This document shows, in pieces, positions 37,422 through 47,519 of a stretch of DNA of 64,000 bases; position 1 is the first letter of the stretch; each line of letters opens with the position of its first letter. A model generated the notes under the pieces. That model was not told the origin of the DNA. It saw only the letters and a program-made list of their open reading frames with translations, and did no database searches. A program made the position numbers and the translations under genes. This DNA is from Caballeronia insecticola (GTDB lineage: Bacteria > Pseudomonadota > Gammaproteobacteria > Burkholderiales > Burkholderiaceae): assembly GCF_000402035.1 (NCBI RefSeq), contig NC_021287.1:2294001-2358000 (forward strand), written 5' to 3'.

Positions 37422-37928
37422 TCAGACCGACGCAGTCCGCGCGCCGACACTCGCGCGACCCAGCCGCGCCGCCATCTCCCGCACCCGCAGCAACTGCGCC
37501 GCGACCGCCAGCGCGATCGATCCCGGCGCTTTATCGACAATACCTTCCACGCCAATCGGGCACGTGATCTCCGGCAAACGATCCGCCGCCATGCCGCGTT
37601 CCATCAGACGCCGCTCGAACTTCACGCGCTTCGTCTTCGAGCCGATCAGCCCGAAATACGCGAAGTCGTCGCGCCGCATGATGCGTTGCGTGAGCGAAAA
37701 GTCGAGCGAATGATCGTGCGTCATCACGATGAAATACGCGCCGGCGGGCGCTTCGTCGACGATTGCATCGGGCAGATCGGTCGCTTCGATCTGCACGTTG
37801 GCCGGCACTTCGTCGGGGAAGAGTTCGTCGCGCGCATCGACCCATTGCACGACGCACGGCAGCGTGCCCAGCACCTTCACGAGCGCGTGGCCGACATGAC
37901 CCGCGCCGAACAGGACGACATGCATCAT
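37422..37928 (-). CDS. xdhC: XdhC-like accessory protein, Rossmann domain only (shortened)
   Basis: A 168-residue protein starting [21 protein letters not shown], which is the C-terminal Rossmann domain (XdhC_C) of xanthine dehydrogenase accessory proteins, with YFIVMTHDHSLDFSLTQ and YFGLIGSKTKRVKF intact. Full-length XdhC has a further N-terminal XdhC-CoxI domain of about 130-170 residues carrying conserved cysteines. Here that part is absent: the start codon overlaps the xdhB stop (ATGATG/TGA). XdhC binds molybdenum cofactor and delivers its sulfurated form to XdhB. Whether this half protein works is uncertain. A deletion between xdhB and the middle of xdhC is the simplest explanation; a natural split form is the alternative. 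Confidence 0.8.
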   Translation of the reverse strand: MMHVVLFGAGHVGHALVKVLGTLPCVVQWVDARDELFPDEVPANVQIEATDLPDAIVDEAPAGAYFIVMTHDHSLDFSLTQRIMRRDDFAYFGLIGSKTKRVKFERRLMERGMAADRLPEITCPIGVEGIVDKAPGSIALAVAAQLLRVREMAARLGRASVGARTASV

Positions 37929-40288
37929 GAACGCGCGCTCCTCACGGCGTTGACCGCCTTCAGGATTTCCTCGGCCGTCGCGGGCGCGTTCAGAGGCGGA
38001 TTCACCTTGTGATCGCCGACTGCGGAAACGGCGTCGCGGATCGCGAAGAACACCGAGAACGGCAGCAGCAGCGGCGGCTCGCCGACCGCCTTCGAGCGAT
38101 GGATGCTGTCCTCCGCATTGCGGTTCTTGAAGAGATGCACGCGGAAATCGGCGGGCATGTCGTTGGTGGTCGGAATCTTGTAGGTCGACGGCGCGTGCGT
38201 CATCAGCTTGCCGTTCTGGTTCCACCAGAGTTCTTCGGTCGTGAGCCAGCCCATGCCCTGCACGAACGCGCCCTCCACCTGACCGACATCGAGCGCCGGA
38301 TTCAGCGACGCGCCCACGTCATGCAACGCGTCCGCGCGCAGCACGCGCATTTCGCCGGTGAGCGTATCGATCACCACTTCCGACACCGCCGCGCCATACG
38401 AGTAGTAGAAGAACGGGCGGCCCTGCATCGTCGCCTGATCCCAGTACAGCTTGGGCGTCGCGTAGAAGCCGTCGGACCACAACTGCACGCGCGCGAGATA
38501 CGCCTTCTGCACGATCTCGCCGAACGGAATGGCATCGTTGCCGACGATCACGCGGTCGTTCGCGAAGCGCACTTGCTCGGGCGTGACCGTGCCGCCGCCG
38601 AACTTCTCCGCCGCGAACTTCGCGAGGCGCTCGCGCAGTTGACGCGCGGCGTCCTGCGCGGCCTTGCCGTTGAGATCGGTGCCGGTAGAAGCCGCCGTCG
38701 CCGACGTGTTCGCGACCTTGCTCGTATCCGTCGCCGTCACGCGCACGCGCTCGAAATTCACGCCGAGTTCATGCGCGACCACTTGCGCGACCTTCGTGTT
38801 CAGCCCCTGGCCCATTTCGGTGCCGCCGTGATTCACGAGCATCGAACCATCGGTGTAGATGTGAACCAGCGCGCCCGCCTGATTGAAGTGCGTCACGTTG
38901 AACGCGATGCCGAACTTCACCGGCGTCAGCGCCAGGCCTTTCTTCAGAATCTCGTTGCTCGCGTTGAACGCGTTGACGGCTTCGCGGCGGCGGCGATATT
39001 CGCTCGTCGTTTCGAGTTCGCCGAGCAACTCGTGCAGCACGTTGTCCTCGACCGTCTGACCGTAAGGCGTCTGGTTGTTCTCGGTCTTGCCGTAGAGATT
39101 CGCGTAGCGCACGTCGAGTGAATCGCGGCCGACCGCACGCGCCACGTTATCCATGATGTACTCGATCGCGAACGCGCCTTGCGGCCCGCCGAAGCCGCGA
39201 AACGCGGTGTTCGACTGCGTGTTGGTCTTGCCGCAATAACCTTCGATCTTCACGTCCGACAGCCAGTACGCGTTGTCGAAGTGACAGACGGCGCGCGTCA
39301 TCACCGGGCCCGAGAGGTCGGCGGAGAAACCGCAGCGCGAAGTCATGTCGACGGCGACGCCATCGAGCACGCCCCGATCGTCGTAGCCGACTTCGAACTC
39401 GTACACGAAGTCGTGGCGCTTGCCGGTGATCATCATGTCGTCGTCGCGGTCCGGACGCAGCTTCACCGGGCACAGCAGCTTCCACGCGGCGAGCGCGGCG
39501 CAGCACGCGAAAATGCCCGACTGCGATTCCTTGCCGCCGAAGCCGCCGCCCATGCGCCGGCATTCCACCAGCACGTTGTGCGAATGCACGTTGAGCACGT
39601 GCGCGACGAGATGCTGCATTTCCGTCGGGTGCTGCGTCGAACAGTAGACGTGCATGCCGTCGTCGTCCTTCGGCACGGCATAGGCGATCTGTCCTTCGAG
39701 ATAGAACTGTTCCTGGCCGCCCAGCTTCATCGCGCCGCGTTCGTGATGCGCGGCCTTCTGCATGCGGCCCGCGGCGTCGCCGCGCGAAAGCTTGAGCGGA
39801 TTGAGCACGTAGGATTCAGCCTTGCGCGCATCCTCCGGCGTGAGCACCGGCACGAGATCTTCGAACTCGATGGTCGCGCGGCGCGCGGCGAGACGCGCCG
39901 TATCGTGCGACGTCGCGACGACGATAAACATCGGCTGGCCGACGAACTGCACGATGCCCTGCGCGAGCACCGGATCGTCGTGGATGATCGGACCGCAATC
40001 GTTCACGCCGGGAATATCGTCGGCGGTGAACACAGCGACGACGCCCGGCGTCGCGCGCACCGCGTCGAAGTTCATCGAGAGAATTTTCGCGTGCGCCTTC
40101 GGGCTCGTGCCGAGTGCGGCGTGCAGCGTGCCCGCGACGATCGGAATATCGTCGGTATAGCTCGCGCGTCCGCTTACGTGCAGATGCGCCGATTCATGCG
40201 GACGCGAAACGTGGACCTGCTTGAAATCGTCGGCTTCGTTCGCGAGCGTCTGGGCGTCGGCGAGAAAGGCTTCTGCTTGCTGATTCAT
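37925..40288 (-). CDS. xdhB: Xanthine dehydrogenase, molybdopterin-binding subunit
   Basis: A 787-residue large subunit that carries the molybdenum cofactor and oxidises hypoxanthine and xanthine to urate. It shows [25 protein letters not shown] at the start, the [10 protein letters not shown] cofactor loop, [23 protein letters not shown], and near the end [10 protein letters not shown] with the catalytic glutamate. Length is normal for bacterial XdhB. It lies 18 bases after xdhA, and its stop codon overlaps the start of the shortened xdhC. Confidence 0.96.
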   Translation of the reverse strand: MNQQAEAFLADAQTLANEADDFKQVHVSRPHESAHLHVSGRASYTDDIPIVAGTLHAALGTSPKAHAKILSMNFDAVRATPGVVAVFTADDIPGVNDCGPIIHDDPVLAQGIVQFVGQPMFIVVATSHDTARLAARRATIEFEDLVPVLTPEDARKAESYVLNPLKLSRGDAAGRMQKAAHHERGAMKLGGQEQFYLEGQIAYAVPKDDDGMHVYCSTQHPTEMQHLVAHVLNVHSHNVLVECRRMGGGFGGKESQSGIFACCAALAAWKLLCPVKLRPDRDDDMMITGKRHDFVYEFEVGYDDRGVLDGVAVDMTSRCGFSADLSGPVMTRAVCHFDNAYWLSDVKIEGYCGKTNTQSNTAFRGFGGPQGAFAIEYIMDNVARAVGRDSLDVRYANLYGKTENNQTPYGQTVEDNVLHELLGELETTSEYRRRREAVNAFNASNEILKKGLALTPVKFGIAFNVTHFNQAGALVHIYTDGSMLVNHGGTEMGQGLNTKVAQVVAHELGVNFERVRVTATDTSKVANTSATAASTGTDLNGKAAQDAARQLRERLAKFAAEKFGGGTVTPEQVRFANDRVIVGNDAIPFGEIVQKAYLARVQLWSDGFYATPKLYWDQATMQGRPFFYYSYGAAVSEVVIDTLTGEMRVLRADALHDVGASLNPALDVGQVEGAFVQGMGWLTTEELWWNQNGKLMTHAPSTYKIPTTNDMPADFRVHLFKNRNAEDSIHRSKAVGEPPLLLPFSVFFAIRDAVSAVGDHKVNPPLNAPATAEEILKAVNAVRSARS

Positions 40289-40306
40289 GGTCTTGTTCTC
40301 CCTTTC

Positions 40307-41839
40307 TTACTTCGCTTCGACGAGTTCGATGGCGCGCACATCCAGCTTCGATTTATCGAGCGGATCATGCGGACGCGTCTCCAGCCAGAAGCGATACAGC
40401 AGGCTCTTCGCGGTGTCGAGACGATAGTCGCTGCTCGCGCGCATGTCGCTGAGCGGCGCGTAATCATTACCCAAGGCGATCATCGCGGCCTGAACCGTGG
40501 CTTCGTGCCAGTGCGCATCGGCGAGTACGCTTTCCGCGTGCGCCGCGCGCTTGGGCGTCGCGGCCATGCCGCCGTACGCGAGGCGCGGCTCGCGGATCGT
40601 CTCGCCATCGGCGATGAACGAGAACGCGGCGTACACGGCGGAAATGTCGGAGTCGAAGCGCTTGGACAGCTTGTAGGCGCGGAACTTCAAATTCGCGCGA
40701 CGTCCCGTGCGCGTCGGCACGCGGATGGCGGCGACGAATTCGTTCTCCGCCATGTCCTTCTTCTGATACGCGATGTACAAATCTTCCAGCGCCATCTCGC
40801 GCGTGCCCGCAACACTTTGCAGCACGACGCGCGCGTTCAGCGCGATGAGCCCCGGCATCGAATCGCCGATCGGCGAGCCGTTTGCCACGTTGCCGCCGAG
40901 CGTGCCCGCATTGCGGATCGGCAGCGACGCGAAACGCAGGCGCGTTTCTTCCAGCTCGGGATACGTCTTCACGAGTTCGGTATAGGCGCGCTCGACCGTC
41001 ACGCCCGCGCCGATCTCGATCCATTCGTCCGTCGTCTCGACGTGCCTGAACGCTTCGATCTGCCCGACATAGACGATGTCGCCGAGATCGCGCAACTGCT
41101 TGGTCACCCACAAGCCGATGTCCGTGCTGCCCGCGAGAATGCGCACGTTCGGGTTCGCGTCCTTGATCGTGGCGAGCGCCTCCACGGTGCGCGGCGCGTC
41201 GAACTGGCGGCCGGCGTGTTCGTAGTGGAAGGTGTCGTCGCGCTGGATGCCGGCGAGCGTGTGCGCGAGCGCCGGCACGTTGACGGGCGCGAGCGGCGCG
41301 TGATCGAACATGCGCTCGGCCGCCTCGATGATCGGCCGATAGCCCGTGCAGCGGCACAGATTGCCCGTCAGCGCGTCGCTGATTTCCTGGCGCGACGGCT
41401 TCGTCTTGGCGCAGGCGGTCGCGCAGGTCGTCGCATGGCCGTGCTTTTCGTAGAGCGAGAACATCGACATCGCAAAGCCCGGCGTGCAGAAGCCGCATTG
41501 CGAGCCGTGGCAATCGACGAGCGCCTGCTGCACCGGATGCAGCGTGCCGTCCGGCTGACGCAGATCTTCGACGGTGAAGAGCGCGCGGCCGTCGAGCGTC
41601 GGCAGAAACTGGACGCACGCGTTGACCGCCTTGAACGCGACGCCGCCCGCGCCGTCCGGCTCGCCGATGACGACGGTGCACGCGCCGCAGTCGCCTTCCG
41701 CGCAGCCTTCCTTCGTGCCGGTGCAGCGCGCGTCCTCGCGCAGGTATTGCAGGACGGTGCGCGTCGTGGATGCGCCGCTCACTTCCTGAATCGCGTTGCG
41801 GTGATAGAAGCGGATCGGCTGATGGGTCGGCTGAGTCAT
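40307..41839 (-). CDS. xdhA: Xanthine dehydrogenase, FAD and 2Fe-2S subunit
   Basis: A 510-residue small subunit. The plant-type 2Fe-2S site is [16 protein letters not shown] and the second cluster is in CGFCTPGF and [10 protein letters not shown] (about residues 36-190). The FAD-binding domain follows ([38 protein letters not shown]). It passes electrons from the molybdenum centre to NAD+. It is the first gene of the xdhABC operon. Its promoter lies in the 354-base divergent gap to the right, which holds a good candidate operator. Confidence 0.96.
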   Translation of the reverse strand: MTQPTHQPIRFYHRNAIQEVSGASTTRTVLQYLREDARCTGTKEGCAEGDCGACTVVIGEPDGAGGVAFKAVNACVQFLPTLDGRALFTVEDLRQPDGTLHPVQQALVDCHGSQCGFCTPGFAMSMFSLYEKHGHATTCATACAKTKPSRQEISDALTGNLCRCTGYRPIIEAAERMFDHAPLAPVNVPALAHTLAGIQRDDTFHYEHAGRQFDAPRTVEALATIKDANPNVRILAGSTDIGLWVTKQLRDLGDIVYVGQIEAFRHVETTDEWIEIGAGVTVERAYTELVKTYPELEETRLRFASLPIRNAGTLGGNVANGSPIGDSMPGLIALNARVVLQSVAGTREMALEDLYIAYQKKDMAENEFVAAIRVPTRTGRRANLKFRAYKLSKRFDSDISAVYAAFSFIADGETIREPRLAYGGMAATPKRAAHAESVLADAHWHEATVQAAMIALGNDYAPLSDMRASSDYRLDTAKSLLYRFWLETRPHDPLDKSKLDVRAIELVEAK

Positions 41840-42193
41840 GGGAATTCGTCTCGCGGGGCTCTGTTGCGGGTCGCTGGTTGCGCGGAATACGCAGCCGGTG
41901 GCGCGTTGGCTGTTCCTGGGCGATTCGTTCGGATTGCTCCGATCGCCTCGATGGTTCGAAAGCTATCACCACCAAAATCCGCAACCCATAGGCGGCATTG
42001 CATGTGCGACATATTCCTCCTCCGATATGTCGCCGGAACCTTATGCAGTAAGGCTTCGCGCGGCATCGCCGAGATTGCGCCGCCAACAATATCTTTCAGA
42101 CGATTATTAAATGAGCACGATCGGCCGCGACGCTGCATCGCAACATATGTGAGAATCACGCCTTCGCGCAAAATTCAACCCCGCAATTTCCCT
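41840..42193. promoter_or_regulatory. Divergent xdhA / MFS control region with inverted repeat
   Basis: A 354-base intergenic region between the xanthine dehydrogenase operon and an MFS transporter gene. It contains a perfect 9-bp inverted repeat GCGACATAT-N10-ATATGTCGC at 42006-42033, the size expected of a dimeric regulator site. Another CATATGTGAG lies at 42145-42154, near the MFS gene. The symmetric site about 170 bases from each start could serve both genes. I could not identify clean -35/-10 pairs. Confidence 0.65.
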
Positions 42194-43414
42194 ATGTCTT
42201 CCGAGCCCCGCTCCGCCGCCGCGTCGCAAAGCGATTTCGCCGTGACGCTCCGTATCTTGCCCGTCGTGCTGTACACGTTCCTCTGCTATCTGACGATCGG
42301 CGTTCCGCTCGCGGTACTGCCGGGCTTCGTGCACACGGATCTGGGCTATGGCTCGATGATGGCGGGCGCGGCGATCAGCGTTCAATATCTCGCGACGCTT
42401 TTGTCGCGGCCGCTCGCGGGCCGCACCGCCGACACGCTCGGCCCCAAGAAGACCGTGCTCTACGGTCTCGCGGCGTGCGCGTTGAGCGGCGTGCTCCTGC
42501 TCGGCTCGGCGCTCGCGGCGCAATGGCACGCGGTGAGTCTCGTGCTGCTGGTGATCGCGCGGCTCGTGCTCGGTTTCGGCGAGAGCTGGGTCGGCACCGG
42601 GTCGATCACCTGGGGCATCGGGCGCGTGGGCGTGGCGAACAATGCGAAGGTGATTTCGTGGAACGGCATCGCGACCTACGGGGCGCTCGCGATCGGCGCG
42701 CCGCTCGGCGTCGCGGTCGACCATTGGCTCGGCTTCGCGTCGCTCGGGCTGATCGTGATCGCGCTGGGCGGCTTCGGCTACTGGCTCGCGACGCGCATGG
42801 CGAGCGTGCCCGTCGTGCATGGCGAGCGCATGTCGTATCGCAGCGTGTTCTTCCGCGTGCTGCCGTACGGGCTGGGGCTCGCGCTCGGGTCGGCGGGATT
42901 CGGCTCCATCGCGACGTTCATCACGCTGTTCTACGCCGCGCACAACTGGCCGAACGCGGCGCTCTCGCTCACCGTTTTCGGCACGATGTTCATCGGCGCG
43001 CGGCTGCTGTTCGCCAACACCATCAAGACGTATGGCGGCTTTCGCGTGGCGATCGTCTCGTTCTCGTTCGAGTGCGCGGGCTTGCTGATGCTGTGGCTCG
43101 CCGCCGAACCGACCATCGCGCTGGCGGGCGCGGCGCTGACCGGCGTCGGCTTCGCGCTGGTGTTCCCGGCGCTGGGCGTGGAGGCAGTCGGGCTGGTGCC
43201 GCCCGCGAGCCGTGGCGCGGCGTTGTCGGCGTATTCGGTGTTTCTGGATTTGTCGCTCGGGCTGACCGGGCCGCTCGCGGGGTATGTCGCGGGCGAGTTC
43301 GGGTATGGCTCGGTGTTTCTGTTCGCCGCCGCGGCGGCGGCGGGTGCGGTGGCGTTGTCGGTTGCGCTTTATATGCGGGCCGGGCGCGGGGTGGGCGGGC
43401 CGGCTACGGCTTGA
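42194..43414 (+). CDS. MFS transporter, YfcJ/YhhS type
   Basis: A 406-residue major facilitator protein with 12 predicted membrane helices. The loop 2-3 signature appears as [21 protein letters not shown], and helix 4 has [25 protein letters not shown], as in the UPF0226 YfcJ/YhhS group. The start is placed at MSSEPRS (42194). Divergence from xdhA hints at a purine or related substrate, but family members are mostly described as general exporters and the substrate is unknown. Confidence 0.88.
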   Translation: MSSEPRSAAASQSDFAVTLRILPVVLYTFLCYLTIGVPLAVLPGFVHTDLGYGSMMAGAAISVQYLATLLSRPLAGRTADTLGPKKTVLYGLAACALSGVLLLGSALAAQWHAVSLVLLVIARLVLGFGESWVGTGSITWGIGRVGVANNAKVISWNGIATYGALAIGAPLGVAVDHWLGFASLGLIVIALGGFGYWLATRMASVPVVHGERMSYRSVFFRVLPYGLGLALGSAGFGSIATFITLFYAAHNWPNAALSLTVFGTMFIGARLLFANTIKTYGGFRVAIVSFSFECAGLLMLWLAAEPTIALAGAALTGVGFALVFPALGVEAVGLVPPASRGAALSAYSVFLDLSLGLTGPLAGYVAGEFGYGSVFLFAAAAAAGAVALSVALYMRAGRGVGGPATA

Positions 43415-43499
43415 GTTTGAGCGCGATCGCGCCAAAGACGCGGCCTTGCGGGCCCTCGTTTGTCTTAAAATCCCCGCTTGGCCCACTTGCGTCCGCTTT

Positions 43500-44246
43500 A
43501 TGAACTCGACCTCGGAAGACCGCTGGCGCGATCTGCGCCCGGACCCGGACAGCGACACACCGCTCTATCTGCAACTCGCCCGCAAGCTCGCCAACGCCAT
43601 CCACGACAATCGCTGGAACGCCGGTGAAGCGCTGCCCTCCGAGCGCGTGCTGTCCGAGGCGCTCGGGGTGTCGCGGATCACATCGAGAAAGGCGATCGCG
43701 CTGCTCGTCGAACAAGGGCTGATTCGCCGCGAGCAAGGCGCCGGCAGCTTCATCACGCCGCGCTACGAAGATCCGCTCTCGCGGCTGTCGAGCTTCTCCG
43801 AGATGCTGCGCCGCCGCGGCTTCAAGCCGAGTTCCAAATGGCTCTCGCGCACGATCGAGCCCGCCAATCGCGACGAAGTCATCCAGCTCGGTCTCTCCCC
43901 CGCCGCCACCGTCACGCGCCTGAAGCGCCTGCGTCTCGCCGACGACATCGTGATGGCCGTCGAAAACTCCACGTTCCCCGCGTCGTGCATTCCCGATCCG
44001 CACGCTATCGGCGATTCGCTGTACAGCTATCTGGAGGCGCGCGGGCTCTCCATCGTGCGTGCGCTCCAGCATTTCCGCGCCGTCAACGCGAGCGACGAGA
44101 TCGCGCAGCAAATGGGCATCGCGCCGCACGACGCGCTCTTGCTCATCACGCGCGTGGGCTACACGGCCGATCAGCGCGCGATCGAACTCACCGACACCTA
44201 CTGTCGCAACGATTACTACGACTTCGTCGCCGAGCTTCGCAAGTAA
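43500..44246 (+). CDS. GntR-family regulator, HutC/UTRA type
   Basis: A 248-residue repressor-type regulator. The N-terminal winged helix is complete (LYLQLARKLANAIHDNRWNAGEALPSERVLSEALGVSRITSRKAIALLVEQGLIRREQGAGSF), followed by a UTRA ligand-binding domain (about 95-245) with LRRRGFKPSSKW and TDTYCRNDYYDFVAELRK at the end. The start overlaps no other gene; the upstream in-frame extension inside the MFS gene is rejected. It lies seven bases before an EmrB/QacA-type exporter gene, so it probably controls that pair. The effector is unknown; UTRA domains often bind phosphosugars or amino acids. Confidence 0.92.
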   Translation: MNSTSEDRWRDLRPDPDSDTPLYLQLARKLANAIHDNRWNAGEALPSERVLSEALGVSRITSRKAIALLVEQGLIRREQGAGSFITPRYEDPLSRLSSFSEMLRRRGFKPSSKWLSRTIEPANRDEVIQLGLSPAATVTRLKRLRLADDIVMAVENSTFPASCIPDPHAIGDSLYSYLEARGLSIVRALQHFRAVNASDEIAQQMGIAPHDALLLITRVGYTADQRAIELTDTYCRNDYYDFVAELRK

Positions 44247-44253
44247 GCCGAAC

Positions 44254-45687
44254 ATGACCGACACCGCCACAGCCAAGCCGTCCGACCGATCGCTCTCCAT
44301 CATGCTGTGGCTCGTCGCCACCGGCTTTTTCATGCAGACGCTGGACTCGACGATCGTCAACACCGCGCTCCCCGCCATGGCCCGCAGCTTAGGCGAGGCG
44401 CCGCTGCGCATGCAGGGCGTCGTGATTGCGTACTCGCTCACGATGGCGATGATGATCCCCGTCTCCGGCTGGCTCGCCGATAAGCTCGGCACGCGGCGCG
44501 TGTTCTTGAGCGCGATCCTGGTCTTCACGATCGGCTCGCTGCTGTGCGCGAACGCGCAATCGCTGACGGCGCTCGTCGCATATCGGGTCGTGCAGGGCGT
44601 CGGCGGCGCGATGCTGCTGCCGGTCGGGCGGCTCGCCGTGCTGCGCGTGTTTCCGGCCGAGCGGTATCTGTCGGCGCTGGCGTTCGTCGCAATTCCAGGG
44701 CTCATCGGCCCGCTCATCGGTCCGACGCTCGGCGGCTGGCTCGTGCAGATCGCGTCGTGGCACTGGATCTTTCTGATCAACGTGCCGGTGGGCGTGGCGG
44801 GCTGCATCGCCACGCACTTGTACATGCCCGACAGCCGCAATCCCGCGACCGCGCGCTTCGATCTCGCGGGCTATCTGCTGCTCGCCATCGGCATGGTGGC
44901 GCTCACGATTTCGCTCGACGGCCTCGCCGATCTCGGCATGCAGCATGCCATCGTGATCGTGCTGCTCGTGCTCTCTTTCGGCTGCTTCGTCGCCTACGGC
45001 CTGCACGCGACGCGCGCCGCCCAGCCGATCTTCTCGCTCGACCTGTTCAAGATCCACACGTTCAGCGTCGGCCTGCTCGGCAATCTGTTCGCGCGCATCG
45101 GCAGCGGCGCGATGCCGTACCTGATTCCGCTACTGCTGCAGGTGAGCCTGGGCTATACGGCGTTTCAGGCCGGGATGATGATGCTGCCCGTCGCCGCCGC
45201 CGGCATGCTGTCCAAGCGCCTCGTCACGCGGCTTATCGAGCAGTTCGGCTACCGGCAGGTGCTGGTGGTGAACACGGTGCTCGTCGGCCTGATGATGGCG
45301 AGCTTTTCGCTCGCAAGCGCGCATCAGCCGCTGTGGTCGCGGCTCGTGCAACTGGCGGTTTTCGGCGCGGTCAACTCGATGCAGTTCACCGCGATGAACA
45401 CGCTCACGCTGAAAGACCTGGGCACCGGCGGCGCGAGCAGCGGCAACAGTCTTTTTTCGCTCGTGCAGATGTTGTCGATGAGCCTCGGCGTGACCGTCGC
45501 GGGCGCGATTCTCTCGACCTTCACCGGCCTGCTGCCGCAGGTGACGGCATCGAATTCGCTGCCCGCATTCCACGCGACGTTCCTGTGCGTCGGCGTCATC
45601 ACGGCGGCGACGGCGTGGATCTTCGGCCAGCTCGCGCCGGAAGTGCGCGCGGTGAACCGCAAGCCCGATCCGTCGGAGTCGAACTGA
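44254..45687 (+). CDS. MFS multidrug exporter, DHA2 (EmrB/MdtD-like)
   Basis: A 477-residue protein with about 14 hydrophobic segments. Motif D1 is visible as LDSTIVNTALPAMARSLGE in helix 1, motif A as GWLADKLGTRRVFL, motif B as YRVVQGVGGAMLLPVGR, and motif C as GPLIGPTLGGWLV. These define the 14-helix drug:proton antiporters. It is [13 protein letters not shown] with the GntR regulator. The substrate is not predictable. Confidence 0.92.
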   Translation: MTDTATAKPSDRSLSIMLWLVATGFFMQTLDSTIVNTALPAMARSLGEAPLRMQGVVIAYSLTMAMMIPVSGWLADKLGTRRVFLSAILVFTIGSLLCANAQSLTALVAYRVVQGVGGAMLLPVGRLAVLRVFPAERYLSALAFVAIPGLIGPLIGPTLGGWLVQIASWHWIFLINVPVGVAGCIATHLYMPDSRNPATARFDLAGYLLLAIGMVALTISLDGLADLGMQHAIVIVLLVLSFGCFVAYGLHATRAAQPIFSLDLFKIHTFSVGLLGNLFARIGSGAMPYLIPLLLQVSLGYTAFQAGMMMLPVAAAGMLSKRLVTRLIEQFGYRQVLVVNTVLVGLMMASFSLASAHQPLWSRLVQLAVFGAVNSMQFTAMNTLTLKDLGTGGASSGNSLFSLVQMLSMSLGVTVAGAILSTFTGLLPQVTASNSLPAFHATFLCVGVITAATAWIFGQLAPEVRAVNRKPDPSESN

Positions 45688-45931
45688 AGGCGCTGCGCAC
45701 AGCGGAGACGCACCGTCCACGCACCGCGCCGGTGCCCGCGCGCACAGTCGCGCGGCGTGCGCTCCCGCGTGTGCAGCACGATCGTCCAATCCGCACACGA
45801 ATAGCCGATCCGGGCGCGCCGATGTCCGCGCCGAGCCGCTTGTAGATTGAATTTGCACGCTTTTTGCTGGAATGGCCGGGTGGCGTTCCTGTAAACTGTC
45901 TCGTTAAGTTCACCGCTGACGCATCGACACC

Positions 45932-47206
45932 ATGAGCATGGTTGATCTCGACCCTCCCCGCTTCCAGCCGCCGCGTCCCGTCGCCGGCGACGACGGCTCA
46001 CGTCGCACCGTGCTGTACGGCGAGTACACCGTTTTCAGCGTGTTTCAGCCCGTGTTTTCCGTGTCGCACCGGCGCGCGATCGGCTATCACGCGTCGCTGC
46101 GTGCGCGCGACGACGCGCATCGGCACGTTCCGTCGCACGAAGTGTTCACGCAGGCCGCGCGGCGCGGCGATCTGCTCGAACTCGGCCGGCTCGCGGAATC
46201 GCTGCATCTGGGTAATTTCAACGCGTTCGACAGTCACGACGAATGGCTCTTTCTGAGCCTGCATCCCGCCGCGCTGATGGACACGAGTTATGGCGACGCG
46301 CTGCTCGCCGCGCTGAAAGATATCGGCTTGTCGCCGCAGCGCGTCGTGCTGGAAGTGCCCGAGCAGGCGGGCGGCGAGACGACGCGCTTCAGCGAAATCA
46401 TCGATTCCTTGCGCAAGTCCGGCTTTCTGATCGCGCTGGACGGCTTCGGCGTGAAGCATTCGAACATCGACCGCGTCTGGCAACTGCGGCCGGACATCGT
46501 GACGCTCGACCGCTGCATCCTGCAACAGGCGACCGAGCATTCGCATATCGAGCGCGTGCTGCCGCGGCTCGTGTCGCTCTTGCATGAATCCGGCCAGCTC
46601 GTGCTGATGGGCGGCCTCACGACCGAGCGTGACGCGCTGATCGCGCTCGAATGCAACGTCGACTTCGTGCAGGGCGCGTATTTCGCGCAGCCGGGCGTCG
46701 ATGCCGTGCATCCTCAAGTCGCGGCGAGCGTGATGGACGCGCTGTCGGCCGCGTCGCGCGAGCGCATCGCGGCTCGCGAACGCGCACAGGCGACGCGTCT
46801 GGAGCCGTACGTGAGCGGACTCGAACGCGCATCGGTCAAGCTGATGGAAGGCGATGCGCTGATCGCCGCGACGAGCGAACTGCTGCAACTCGCCGACACC
46901 GCACGCTGCTTTTTGCTCGATCAGGCCGGCCGGCAGATCGGCGACAACGTCGTGCCGATCGTGCGCACGTCGCAGCGCGCGAAGCGCTTCAGCCCGCTGC
47001 TGCATTCGGAAGGCGCGAGCTGGGAACGCCGGCCGTATTTCATCGAGGCGCTGCGCGCGCCGGGCCGCGTGCATCTGACAGCGCCTTATCTGTCGATCAA
47101 CGAGGCGCATTTGTGCGTGACGGCGTCGATCGCCGCGCAAACGCCGTACGGCTTGCAGGTGCTGTGCGTCGATATCAACTGGGAAGCCGCGCCGCGACGG
47201 CGTTAA
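45932..47206 (+). CDS. Degenerate EAL-domain protein with C-terminal YkuI-like sensor domain
   Basis: A 424-residue cytosolic protein. Residues about 30-265 align with EAL phosphodiesterases, but key residues are missing. The EAL motif reads GYHASLR (no Glu), DDFG reads LDGFG, and the late glutamate region reads LMGGLTTERD. LEVPEQ and LDR remain. Catalysis of c-di-GMP hydrolysis is therefore very unlikely; ligand binding or protein interaction is more plausible. Residues about 290-415 form a PAS/Cache-like domain ending in LSINEAHLCVTASIAAQTPYGLQVLCVDI, similar to the C-terminal domain of YkuI. A terminator follows, so it is monocistronic. Confidence 0.85.
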   Translation: MSMVDLDPPRFQPPRPVAGDDGSRRTVLYGEYTVFSVFQPVFSVSHRRAIGYHASLRARDDAHRHVPSHEVFTQAARRGDLLELGRLAESLHLGNFNAFDSHDEWLFLSLHPAALMDTSYGDALLAALKDIGLSPQRVVLEVPEQAGGETTRFSEIIDSLRKSGFLIALDGFGVKHSNIDRVWQLRPDIVTLDRCILQQATEHSHIERVLPRLVSLLHESGQLVLMGGLTTERDALIALECNVDFVQGAYFAQPGVDAVHPQVAASVMDALSAASRERIAARERAQATRLEPYVSGLERASVKLMEGDALIAATSELLQLADTARCFLLDQAGRQIGDNVVPIVRTSQRAKRFSPLLHSEGASWERRPYFIEALRAPGRVHLTAPYLSINEAHLCVTASIAAQTPYGLQVLCVDINWEAAPRRR

Positions 47207-47519
47207 TAGGTGCCGAATCCCTGTGCAACGCAAAAGCCTTCCGCTCGTTCGTGAAGGCTTTTTTCTTCCCGCGAGCTTCGTGACTTCAGATTTCAGAACT
47301 CGCGCGCGCCCAAAGCTTTCTAGATTGAAAGCAAACTTCCCAAATTAATTTACGAAGCATCGGAAATCAATACCTGCCGCACATATGTCGGCCAAAGCGA
47401 GTGCCTTAACGCACAGAGGTCAAAAAGCACGCATCGCTATTCTGTGGACGATTACGACCCGGCGCATTTTCAAGCCGCCGGTTCTCGATAAAAACATCAT
47501 CACAGAATCCGAGGACAGC
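47207..47519. other. Gene-free region upstream of the HAD-UbiA gene
   Basis: A 313-base gap that starts with the EAL gene terminator. From about 47320 to 47370 it is AT-rich (GATTGAAAGCAAACTTCCC, AAATTAATTTACG) and may hold the promoter of the HAD-UbiA gene. The HAD-UbiA frame is open back to 47385, but those codons have no domain similarity and are left out. Confidence 0.45.
47232..47268 (+). terminator. Intrinsic terminator after the EAL gene
   Basis: AAAAGCCTTC and GAAGGCTTTT (47232-47241 and 47253-47262) form a 10-bp stem followed by T residues, 25 bases after the stop codon. Confidence 0.9.

Noticed and set aside
39179..42193. A very long plus-strand open frame (over 1000 codons) running antisense to xdhB and xdhA into the MFS gene
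   Set aside because: It is Arg/His/Ala-rich without domain-like sequence and is the GC-bias shadow of xdhAB. Only the part from 42194 is a real protein.
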